Source: an uncultured Alphaproteobacteria bacterium (GTDB lineage Bacteria; Pseudomonadota; Alphaproteobacteria; Micavibrionales; Micavibrionaceae). From it: DNA of 30,718 bases. Below are positions 7,466 through 13,898 of this stretch, piece after piece (within the stretch, counting starts at the first letter, position 1; the number at the start of each line of letters is the position of its first letter). The notes beneath the pieces are model-generated. The model was not told where the DNA came from. It saw only the letters and a list, made by a program, of their open reading frames with translations, and did no database searches. The DNA is taken from positions 1 through 30,718 of the forward strand of contig CAMLMM010000017.1 of the NCBI GenBank assembly GCA_946481105.1. Reading direction: 5' to 3'. Both the position numbers and the translations under genes were made by a program.

Positions 7466-7708
7466 ATGACAACTTCACCTTACAAAACTCCCCGCACCGA
7501 TATCATTACAATGGAAGACGGCGGCCAAAGCGACGCAGCATCGGCAACAACCTATCGCGCACTGGAACTTCTGGCCGAAGTTGCTCAGGAAAATTTCACG
7601 CAAGCAGCAAGTGGTCAGGCTTTGCCAGATTCAGCAGCCCCTGCCCAAAGCCTTTCCATCGTCCACTATCCGGGCGTTGAAGACCGCACCTGCGCGTATT
7701 GCTGCTAG
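7466..7708 (+). CDS. 80-residue peptide with a Cys-rich C-terminus (CAYCC), unknown
   Basis: Small acidic/neutral protein without signal peptide or membrane segment. It has an Ala/Gln/Ser-rich body and ends with D-R-T-C-A-Y-C-C, so all three cysteines (76, 79, 80) sit in the last five residues. A good ribosome-binding site (GAGGAT) lies about 7 bases before the ATG. It has its own promoter overlapping a Fur-like box and a strong terminator 70 bases after the stop. The layout (hydrophilic leader-like body, Cys-containing tail) resembles precursors of ribosomally made modified peptides or a small metal-binding protein, but no modifying enzyme is adjacent. I do not recognise a family. Confidence 0.6.
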   Translation: MTTSPYKTPRTDIITMEDGGQSDAASATTYRALELLAEVAQENFTQAASGQALPDSAAPAQSLSIVHYPGVEDRTCAYCC

Positions 7709-7715
7709 AATTCAT

Positions 7716-7764
7716 TTGACATGAAGGCTTTTATTCCTATATGTTAAAGTGATAATAGATAACA
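7716..7764 (+). promoter_or_regulatory. Putative promoter with third Fur-like box, downstream of the peptide gene
   Basis: TTGACA (7716-7721), a 16-base spacer and TATATG (7738-7743) form a promoter-like pair just after the peptide stop codon. TGATAATAGATAACA (7750-7764) keeps the whole left half of the Fur core and part of the right half, and would cover the start site. A transcript would end at the terminator 40-60 bases on. This is a pattern reading only, in AT-rich sequence. Confidence 0.35.
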
Positions 7765-7777
7765 ACATGTCTTTCAT

Positions 7778-7808
7778 ATACCCCGGTCCAGCCGGGGTAT
7801 TTGTTTAA
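7778..7808 (+). terminator. Rho-independent terminator
   Basis: Perfect 9-bp stem ATACCCCGG / CCGGGGTAT with the 5-base loop TCCAG (7778-7800), followed by TTGTTTAAA. It ends transcription of the 80-residue peptide gene and of any short RNA starting near 7750. Confidence 0.85.
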
Positions 7809-7889
7809 AAAATCCTAAAACCGCAAAACGAACTGAGTTTGACTCCTCAAATTGTCAAATTTTTGAGCAAACGAACTAATAGACCCCTA

Positions 7890-7920
7890 TCGTCATCCCC
7901 GCGGAGGATGGGGAATATGA
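7890..7920. repeat. REP-like palindromic element
   Basis: The sequence CGTCATCCCCGCGGAGGATG, followed by GGGA, can pair as CATCC/GGATG or TCCCC/GGGGA. It resembles the GTCATCCCCGCG... extragenic palindromes that are common between alphaproteobacterial genes. Only one copy is present in this window, so repeat status is inferred from resemblance. The whole stretch 7709-7990 has no gene. Confidence 0.35.
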
Positions 7921-7926
7921 GGTCTT

Positions 7927-7953
7927 CTCAGTGGCCTTAGTGAGCTTAGTGGT
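7927..7953. repeat. Three tandem 9-base units
   Basis: CTCAGTGGC, CTTAGTGAG and CTTAGTGGT follow each other without gaps in the noncoding stretch after the rluD stop. Units share CTYAGTG. No coding or obvious hairpin function is visible. Confidence 0.55.
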
Positions 7954-7990
7954 TCAAAAAGATTTTTCCTAGAATCACAAAAGTTGAAGA

Positions 7991-8992
7991 TTACAACCTC
8001 GCCAGCAAATTCTGAAAATCCTCTGGCAAGGGGGCATCAAACGTCATTTCATCGTCGGTACGAGGATGAATGAAAGATATCTCGGTGGCATGCAGCGCCT
8101 GTCGTGGAAAACTACGCAGCTTTTCGGCTACATCATCGTCATAATCCGCCTTTTTGATTTTGGAATTCAATCCAGTCAATTGTGGGCCATAAAGCGGGTC
8201 GCCGACCAGCGGGAATTTTAATGCCTCCATGTGCACACGTATCTGATGTGTCCGTCCGGTTTCCAGACGGCATTCCACCAAGGCGAACGCATCACGATAT
8301 GTATCCAAGACGAGATAATTGGTGGCTGCCTCTTTGCCGGTGCGCGGCAGTACCGCCATTTTCAGACGGTTAGATGGATGACGGCCAATCAGGGTTTCAA
8401 TGCGTCCTTTTATTGGTATGGGTACGCCAACGACCAACGCATAATAAACACGCGACAGGCTGCGGTCCTGCAACTGCTCGGACAAATGATGATGGGCAAA
8501 ATCATTTTTGGCAACCATCATCAGCCCCGATGTGTCCTTATCCAGACGATGCACGATCCCGGGACGCTTGACGCCATTGATACCGGACAGGCTGTCGCCG
8601 CAATGAAACAGCAGCGCATTGACCAGCGTTCCTGTCCCATGACCAGCCGCCGGATGCACGACCATCCCGGCTGGTTTGTTGATGACCAGCAGATCGTCAT
8701 CCTCATACATAATATCCAGCGGAATGTCTTCCGGTTCCGGATTGGCATCTTCCAGCGGCGGAATGGCGATCACAATATCTTCGCCCGGCATAACTTTGCG
8801 GGACGGTGTGGACACAACCTGCCCATTGACCAGGCATTCACCTGCTTCAATCAAATTCTGCAGCCGTGTGCGCGAAAAATCGGGAAGCAACTGCGCCACA
8901 GCTTTATCAAGCCGCATTCCTTCCTGCTCCGGGCCAACAGTTACATGCAGCGCGTCCGGGGATTCATCCTCCGCGACAGGTATGGGTATCAT
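7991..8992 (-). CDS. rluD: Ribosomal large subunit pseudouridine synthase, RluD family
   Basis: Converts specific uridines in 23S rRNA to pseudouridine (in E. coli RluD: 1911, 1915, 1917 in helix 69). 333 residues, typical. An N-terminal S4 RNA-binding domain (about 24-85, with LDKAVAQLLPDFSRTRLQNLI) is followed by the catalytic domain. The RluA-family active-site motif HRLDKDTSGLMMVAKN is present with catalytic Asp151. Further family motifs are VHPAAGHGTGTLVNALL and GRTHQIRVHM. The ATG overlaps the stop of the upstream secreted-protein gene by 4 bases, so translation is coupled. RluA or RluC-type target specificity cannot be excluded. Confidence 0.93.
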   Translation of the reverse strand: MIPIPVAEDESPDALHVTVGPEQEGMRLDKAVAQLLPDFSRTRLQNLIEAGECLVNGQVVSTPSRKVMPGEDIVIAIPPLEDANPEPEDIPLDIMYEDDDLLVINKPAGMVVHPAAGHGTGTLVNALLFHCGDSLSGINGVKRPGIVHRLDKDTSGLMMVAKNDFAHHHLSEQLQDRSLSRVYYALVVGVPIPIKGRIETLIGRHPSNRLKMAVLPRTGKEAATNYLVLDTYRDAFALVECRLETGRTHQIRVHMEALKFPLVGDPLYGPQLTGLNSKIKKADYDDDVAEKLRSFPRQALHATEISFIHPRTDDEMTFDAPLPEDFQNLLARL

Positions 8993-10323
8993 GGTAAATC
9001 GTCCAATATTCTATCTGGTGCCTTGCCGCACGAGTCCTGATATTCAGGCATCGCCGTAAGGCCGAGCAACCACATATCATAGGTCACATATTTAAGCGAC
9101 TCATCTGATACGGCCTGCGAAAACCCTGTTTCCGCTATGCCCACAAGATAACGCATCCCGCCTTGGGCAATAAACCGGGATGGAACGGCGTTCGATCCTT
9201 CCAGAAAGGCTTCGTCATTGATAATCTGCCCTGTCTGCGACACGGTGATAATACGGGCATGTTCGCGTCCGCCTTCGGTGGATGGTTTCCCGGCAATCAA
9301 CGCCTGAATACGTCCATCGGCCACCGCCATCATATCAATCCCGCTAAAATTATATTTTCCGGTCAGGTATTTCTGCCAGACGGGATTACCCTTGCTATCC
9401 AGTTTCATCAGCCACGCCGCCTTGTCCCCAGCGCCCGCAGGCAACGTATCGCCCAATGTCACAATATAATCCGGGCCGTAGGCAATCGCCCGGCGAATGG
9501 TTGAATCCGCCCCGCGCGCATAGGGGCGTTGAAAAATAATATCACCCGCGCCGCTCAGTCGCATGACCCATCCGGCGTCGCGGTTGCCTTCGGTCATTAC
9601 CCGCCCGGTCACAATCAAACCGCCATTGGGCATACGTCCGACAAAATCGGGTTTATTGGGCACGCCGGGCAGATAGGTTTTCTTGGCAATCTGTTTCCCG
9701 GCGCGGTCCACCCAGAACAACACGGTATTATAATCATCCGGGTTTGTATTACTGATGGATAAGGCCGCGACAACGATTTTCTCACCGCCTGTTGCAACCA
9801 CCAGCGATTTCGGAATCAAATGACGGCCTGCCTCGGTCAGGACGGCACTGCCGCTCAGTTCAGCGACACCGTTCATAAATTGCAGGGTAACGGCACTGTC
9901 TTTTTCATTCGTCCCCGACTGCGTCAGGACAATAATACGGTCTTTCAGCAATACGGCATCGACCACCGCCTGCAGATTCTTTACCGGCAGGAAACGGTTG
10001 ACAACAATCTTGCCGGTTTTGTCGGTGCGAACCATTTCAATCTGCCGCTGCCCGAATCCGGTTTTTTCATCGTAACTACGGCTTTCCCCGATGGCAATCT
10101 GTCCGCCATCAACCACAGCCATCAAGGCGCGTGATTTGTCCTCTCCTTTTGCCCCGGTGGTTTTCTTCCACGGCGCGGCGGAGTCGAGATTGGGCGGCAA
10201 CAACGGGACAATCTCCTGCTCGATCACCAGGCAGGGATCGGCTTTTTTAAGGGCCCCTTGCGCCCACGCAGGCCCCGCCGCAACGATGGCACAGAATAAA
10301 AGAAACGGTGAAAGGGCGCGCAT
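8989..10323 (-). CDS. Secreted beta-propeller-like protein, unknown function
   Basis: 444 residues with a clear signal peptide: basic start, hydrophobic core and a probable cut after AWA (near residue 21). The body is a series of beta-rich repeats of about 40-60 residues. Pairs such as DAGWVMRLSGAGDIIFQRPYA and DKAAWLMKLDSKGNPVWQKY show the recurring D-x(2-3)-W-(L/V)-M-(R/K)-L pattern of propeller-type proteins. Two Cys in the mature part (near the N-terminus and near the C-terminus) could form a disulfide closing the ring. No catalytic motif is seen. It is co-transcribed with rluD (4-base overlap) and diverges from the glycosyltransferase gene. Confidence 0.72.
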   Translation of the reverse strand: MRALSPFLLFCAIVAAGPAWAQGALKKADPCLVIEQEIVPLLPPNLDSAAPWKKTTGAKGEDKSRALMAVVDGGQIAIGESRSYDEKTGFGQRQIEMVRTDKTGKIVVNRFLPVKNLQAVVDAVLLKDRIIVLTQSGTNEKDSAVTLQFMNGVAELSGSAVLTEAGRHLIPKSLVVATGGEKIVVAALSISNTNPDDYNTVLFWVDRAGKQIAKKTYLPGVPNKPDFVGRMPNGGLIVTGRVMTEGNRDAGWVMRLSGAGDIIFQRPYARGADSTIRRAIAYGPDYIVTLGDTLPAGAGDKAAWLMKLDSKGNPVWQKYLTGKYNFSGIDMMAVADGRIQALIAGKPSTEGGREHARIITVSQTGQIINDEAFLEGSNAVPSRFIAQGGMRYLVGIAETGFSQAVSDESLKYVTYDMWLLGLTAMPEYQDSCGKAPDRILDDLP

Positions 10324-10380
10324 GCCATATTCCTTTTGTTATATCTTTACCATACATTATCCGGGGGTAAGGTGACCAGC

Positions 10381-11412
10381 GTGAAAATCCTTGTTATCAG
10401 TGATGCCTGGCTGCCGCAGGTCAATGGGGTCGTCCGCACCTACCAGAATCTGTCAACTGCCTTGCACGACATGGGGCATGTGATGGATATACTGGGGCCG
10501 CGCGATTGCCGTTTTCACATGCCGCTTCCCTCTTATCCCGATATCGATCTGGCCCTGTTTCCTGCACGACGCGTGGCGCAGGCGATCATATCGGGTAACT
10601 ATGACCGTATCCATATCGCAACCGAAGGACCGATGGGCTGGGCAGCCCGGCGTATATGCCTGAAACACGGCATAAGTTTCACGACATGCTACCATACGCA
10701 ATTCCCGGCCTATATCGCCGCGCGTCTGCCGCGTTGTATGTCCTCTCCGGTACAAAAAATTGCTATGTCCGTTTTACGGCGTTTTCACCGCCACGCGCGA
10801 AAAATTCTGGTCGCGACACCAACGCTGCGTGATTTTCTGATCCGGCATGGTTTTAAAAATTCTTTTGCACGGCTGACACGCGGCATTGACCCGGCGATAT
10901 TTCATCCCGGCCCGAAAACCCTGTTTCAGGATTTACCCGGCCCCATCGCGCTGCATGTCGGACGTATCGCGCCGGAAAAAAACATCGACGCCTTCCTGAA
11001 CGCAAATTGGGCGGGTACAAAAATCGTTGTCGGGGATGGTCCCTTGCTCCCGCAGTTTCGTCGTGACTATCCGCATATCCATTTCCTCGGCTGGAAGACC
11101 GGATCTGACCTGGCCGATTGCTACCGTTCGGCGGATATTTTTGTTTTCCCCTCCCGCACCGATACATTCGGGCTGGTGAATATCGAAGCCCTCGCCTGCG
11201 GCCTCCCGGTCGCGGCATACCCCGTCGCCGGCCCTGGCGATATTATTGCCGACCCCTCCCAGGGGATTTTGCATACTGACCTCGAACTGGCCATGAAATT
11301 GGCTCTGGCCAGCCCCGGCACGCGGCTGGAACGTGGCCAGACCACGCAAAAAACGTATAACTGGTGCCAGGTGGCAATAGATTTCTTGGCAGCGCAGGAA
11401 AATTATGGTTAA
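10381..11412 (+). CDS. Glycosyltransferase family 4 (mannosyltransferase-like)
   Basis: GT-B fold retaining glycosyltransferase, most like the GDP-mannose-dependent alpha-mannosyltransferases that act on membrane glycolipids. Markers are SDAWLPQVNGVVRT at the N-terminus (Gly-rich acceptor loop), TCYHTQFPAY, RLTRGIDPAIFHPG, VGRIAPEKNIDAFL, and the C-terminal donor-site motif FPSRTDTFGLVNIEALACGLPV with its Glu-x7-Glu-like pair. I chose the GTG at 10381 because a strong purine-rich site (GGGGGTAAGG) lies about 8 bases before it and MKILVISD is the usual family start. GTG at 10372 and ATG at 10336 in the same frame are alternatives. 343 residues. The start of cpdR follows 8 bases after the stop. 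Confidence 0.88.
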   Translation: MKILVISDAWLPQVNGVVRTYQNLSTALHDMGHVMDILGPRDCRFHMPLPSYPDIDLALFPARRVAQAIISGNYDRIHIATEGPMGWAARRICLKHGISFTTCYHTQFPAYIAARLPRCMSSPVQKIAMSVLRRFHRHARKILVATPTLRDFLIRHGFKNSFARLTRGIDPAIFHPGPKTLFQDLPGPIALHVGRIAPEKNIDAFLNANWAGTKIVVGDGPLLPQFRRDYPHIHFLGWKTGSDLADCYRSADIFVFPSRTDTFGLVNIEALACGLPVAAYPVAGPGDIIADPSQGILHTDLELAMKLALASPGTRLERGQTTQKTYNWCQVAIDFLAAQENYG

Positions 11413-11420
11413 ACACGCGC

Positions 11421-11801
11421 ATGGCTAATATCCTCCTTGCTGAAGATGACGACTCCATGCGTCAATTCCTGACCCTCGCCCTTGAAAAGGCAGGCCATCA
11501 GGTGACTCCCTGCGCCGATGGCTATGCGGCGTACAAAGCCGTGGAAGATAAAGGACCAACGCTCGACCTGCTGGTGGCGGATATCGTGATGCCCGGTATG
11601 GACGGCATCGAACTGTCCCAGCGCGCCTCAAAAATCGCGCCGCAGATGCGGGTGCTGTTTATTACCGGATTTTCGGCGGTGGCCATGGGCAACCGGGTCG
11701 CTGAAAACGACAATGCCCGGTTGCTCTCCAAGCCTTTCCACCTCAACGATCTGGTCCGTCAGGTCGAAGAAATTCTAGGGAAAACAGCCACTTCACATTA
11801 A
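11421..11801 (+). CDS. cpdR: Single-domain response regulator CpdR
   Basis: 126-residue stand-alone receiver domain with no output domain. Phosphorylation-site elements are visible: acidic pocket LLAEDDDSMR, phosphoacceptor Asp in LLVADIVMPGMDG, the switch Thr in LFITGFSAVA, and the conserved Lys in LSKPFHLNDLV. SKPFH-L-DLV together with ITGF is the signature of CpdR. In Caulobacter CpdR receives phosphate from the CckA-ChpT relay and, when unphosphorylated, primes ClpXP for degradation of cell-cycle proteins; loss of CckA activity also lowers CtrA. The ATG at 11421 is preferred to an upstream in-frame ATG at 11364 inside the glycosyltransferase gene. The tRNA-Val gene follows. Confidence 0.9.
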   Translation: MANILLAEDDDSMRQFLTLALEKAGHQVTPCADGYAAYKAVEDKGPTLDLLVADIVMPGMDGIELSQRASKIAPQMRVLFITGFSAVAMGNRVAENDNARLLSKPFHLNDLVRQVEEILGKTATSH

Positions 11802-11820
11802 GGCTTGCAATTTCGGGGCA

Positions 11821-11857
11821 ATCTGGCTAAAAACCTCCATTCCTTGGCATGCCAGAT
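11821..11857. repeat. Inverted repeat between cpdR and tRNA-Val
   Basis: ATCTGGC (11821-11827) and GCCAGAT (11851-11857) are perfect complements with a 23-base loop. The right arm overlaps the palindrome GGCATGCC. There is no T run after it, so it is not a standard terminator. It may shape the 5' end of the tRNA transcript; no function is claimed. Confidence 0.3.
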
Positions 11858-11877
11858 GAAAAAGATGGAAGCCAAAC

Positions 11878-11952
11878 GCGCAATTAGCTCAGCGGTAGAG
11901 CACTATGTTGACATCGTAGGGGTCACAGGTTCAATCCCTGTATTGCGCACCA
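11878..11952 (+). tRNA. tRNA-Val (anticodon GAC)
   Basis: 75 bases that fold into a full cloverleaf. Acceptor stem GCGCAAT/ATTGCGC; D stem GCTC/GAGC; anticodon stem CTATG/CGTAG with loop TTGACAT; T stem ACAGG/CCTGT with loop TTCAATC. The anticodon GAC is at 11910-11912. The 3' CCA is encoded (11950-11952). Confidence 0.96.
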
Positions 11953-11977
11953 TCCTTTCCATCTATACTCTCAAAGC

Positions 11978-12310
11978 ATGGTCAAAAAATACAAACTCAT
12001 CGTCAATGTTCCCCTGACCCATGCCGATGCCGTGCGCAAGGCATTGGGTGATGCCGGGGCGGGAAAAGTCGGCAATTACACGCATTGTTCTTTCTCGGTG
12101 CGCGGCACCGGGCGTTTTATTCCCAACGCACAGGCCAACCCGCATATCGGCCAATCCGGTCAACTGGAGACGGTTGAAGAAGAACAAATCCAGGTCGATG
12201 TGACGGGTCCCGACATGAAGGCTGTTCTGGCCGCGATGCGAGCCAGTCACCCCTACGAAGAGATCGGTTACGAGATATACGAGATTATCGATAATTCGAT
12301 CTTTTCTTAA
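11978..12310 (+). CDS. YqfO/NIF3 insert-domain family protein (COG3323), unknown function
   Basis: 110-residue single-domain protein. It matches the stand-alone version of the PII-like domain inserted in YqfO/NIF3 proteins: an N-terminal beta strand (KLIVNVPLTHADAVRKAL), the conserved GAGKVGNYTHCSFSVRGTGRF segment (about 27-47), an E-rich strand ETVEEEQIQVDV, and the C-terminal SHPYEEIGYEIYEI motif. Biochemical role is not established for the family; a metal- or small-molecule-binding role is often assumed. It lies just after tRNA-Val (25 bases). Confidence 0.8.
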   Translation: MVKKYKLIVNVPLTHADAVRKALGDAGAGKVGNYTHCSFSVRGTGRFIPNAQANPHIGQSGQLETVEEEQIQVDVTGPDMKAVLAAMRASHPYEEIGYEIYEIIDNSIFS

Positions 12311-12382
12311 CACAACCTCTATAAATTTTATGACAAAATATATAGTCGGATACGTAAAAAACATCCCAAACTCAAATAGTAA

Positions 12383-12411
12383 GTGACCCTTCCCCCGCTT
12401 GGGGGTATAAT
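12383..12411 (+). promoter_or_regulatory. Promoter upstream of the pilus N-domain gene
   Basis: GTGACC (12383-12388), a 17-base spacer and a perfect TATAAT (12406-12411) lie 43 bases before the start codon at 12454. The spacer contains a CCCCC-GCTT-GGGGG inverted repeat (12392-12405), which could be an operator or cruciform-prone element. Confidence 0.65.
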
Positions 12412-12453
12412 CCGGGCACGTTCTCTCCATCCCACCTGCATAAACGGCACGAC

Positions 12454-13155
12454 ATGAACAAAGACCTTTTTCGTAAAAAACTTCTTCTGCCTGTCACATA
12501 TATTCTGGTTGTTGGTATCGCCGTTTTAGGCGCAAATCAGCTGGTTTCCGAAGTAAAGGACAACGCTACGACCTACCCGGCTATTGCCGCGATTGAACCC
12601 GCCGCCGGTGACGAAGCCGCCGCCGCGCCCGTCCCCCCGGTCAGCGAAGCCGAACTGAAAGATGCGCCAGTCGTGAACGAGTTGCCAGCTGCCGAAGCGC
12701 CGGAAGAAGCGCCCCTCCGCATTTCCCCCGATAAACCGGAAGTCCTGCACCTGAACGGCGACGTTGTCAGTGTTCTGGTCGGCAGCGAGGATACCCTCCG
12801 CGCCGTGCCCGACACGAACCGCAGCATTATTCTCATCCCTAAAAAACCGGGCGCCACTTATTTCAAGGCGCTGGACGGGGATGGCAAAGTCATCGCGCAA
12901 CGTCATGTGATTATCGGCGCGCCGGTCAACAAAAGCAAATATATCCGCATCCGCCGCGCCTGTGTGAACGGGGCTGAGGGCTGCCGTGAATATAGTGTTT
13001 ATTACTGCCCGGATATGTGCCATGAAGTAAATGTCGTTCAGGATGAAAAGAAACTGATAAACAAAGAAACCCCGAATGACGTGGCGTCGTCACCATCACC
13101 GGAGACCGAAGATAACCCGAACAGTGAAAATGAAACTGTCGTGAATCCGCAATAA
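12454..13155 (+). CDS. Membrane-anchored protein with a pilus/secretin N-domain, Tad-locus associated
   Basis: 233 residues. A basic N-terminus and one transmembrane segment (about 9-28) are followed by an Ala/Pro/Glu-rich linker (about 40-88). A domain at about 89-156 then follows the pattern of the short N-terminal domain of CpaC/RcpA secretins: V-x-V-LVGSEDTLRAVPDTNRS...LIPKKPGATYFKALDGDGKV. CpaC in this window shows the same pattern (VVDVSALQSDKLYLVGASLGDTNI). After it come four cysteines (170, 177, 185, 189; spacing C-x6-C-x7-C-x3-C) and a low-complexity polar tail. It is followed by the TadD-like gene, which converges on the tad operon. A periplasmic accessory of the secretin is inferred. 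Confidence 0.62.
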   Translation: MNKDLFRKKLLLPVTYILVVGIAVLGANQLVSEVKDNATTYPAIAAIEPAAGDEAAAAPVPPVSEAELKDAPVVNELPAAEAPEEAPLRISPDKPEVLHLNGDVVSVLVGSEDTLRAVPDTNRSIILIPKKPGATYFKALDGDGKVIAQRHVIIGAPVNKSKYIRIRRACVNGAEGCREYSVYYCPDMCHEVNVVQDEKKLINKETPNDVASSPSPETEDNPNSENETVVNPQ

Positions 13156-13199
13156 TAGACTGAGTTGTTAATTATACTGACTAACAGGAACTGATTGAA

Positions 13200-13898
13200 A
13201 TGATACGTTTGACTGCCGCTTCACTTATGACCGTTTCCCTGATCGCGTTAAGCGCCTGCACGGGCGGAGACGGTAATGTGAAATCGTCTATGGCCTCGGC
13301 CAAACCGAACACCAGCATTCTCTATGGCGAACGCCATGATAATCTGGCAACAATTCGCAAAAGTTACGAGCAAAGCCCCAAAGACTCAGTCCTGGCCGCC
13401 CGTTACGGCAAGGCCCTGCGCGAATCCGGCGACCTGAAAACCGCCAAGACCACGCTGCTGCCATTTGCCGATGATAAGACGGCAGGCACGCTTGTGAATA
13501 CCGAACTCTCTGCAATCTACCTGTCGCAGGGTGAATTCGCAAAAGCCGAGAACGCTGCCCGCAAGGCTATCAAACAGGACAATAACAACTACCGTGCCTG
13601 GCGTAACCTTGGTAACGCCCTAGATGCTCAGGAAAAATACAAGGAAGGCGAAGAAGCCTTCCGTAAATCGCTGGCGCTCTGGACCGGTGACGACAAGGTA
13701 GGGATTATCAACAATCTGGCCCTGAACCTTGCCGCGCAGGGCTATACCGACCAGTCGCTGAACATGCTGTATGAAGCGCAAAAACTTGATCCGGGCCGGG
13801 TGGAGATTGAACGTAACATTCGTATTATCCGTACGCTGAATGAACCCGCCGCCTATAACGGCACGAAAAAACCGGTACCGGAAAATAAAGCGAATTAA
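13200..13898 (+). CDS. tadD: TPR lipoprotein, TadD-like pilus assembly protein
   Basis: 232 residues with a lipoprotein signal: LIALSAC places the lipidated Cys at position 20. The mature part contains tetratricopeptide repeats, most clearly LSAIYLSQGEFAKAENAARKA, YRAWRNLGNALDAQEKYKEGEEAF and LALNLAAQGYTDQSLNMLYEAQKLDP (about residues 100-200). TadD-family TPR lipoproteins (pilotin-like) help secretin placement or pilus stability. It is transcribed after the N-domain gene and its stop overlaps the stop of tadC on the other strand (13895-13898). Confidence 0.8.
   Translation: MIRLTAASLMTVSLIALSACTGGDGNVKSSMASAKPNTSILYGERHDNLATIRKSYEQSPKDSVLAARYGKALRESGDLKTAKTTLLPFADDKTAGTLVNTELSAIYLSQGEFAKAENAARKAIKQDNNNYRAWRNLGNALDAQEKYKEGEEAFRKSLALWTGDDKVGIINNLALNLAAQGYTDQSLNMLYEAQKLDPGRVEIERNIRIIRTLNEPAAYNGTKKPVPENKAN

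Noticed and set aside
10336..10380. Upstream ATG start for the glycosyltransferase
   Set aside because: It would add 15 residues not typical of the family and has no Shine-Dalgarno; the GTG at 10381 has a strong one.
11405..11412. TTAACCAT (CtrA half-site-like) on the minus strand just before cpdR
   Set aside because: It is made of the last codons and stop of the glycosyltransferase gene and lies only 8 bases before the cpdR start, too close for a promoter element; a chance match is likely.
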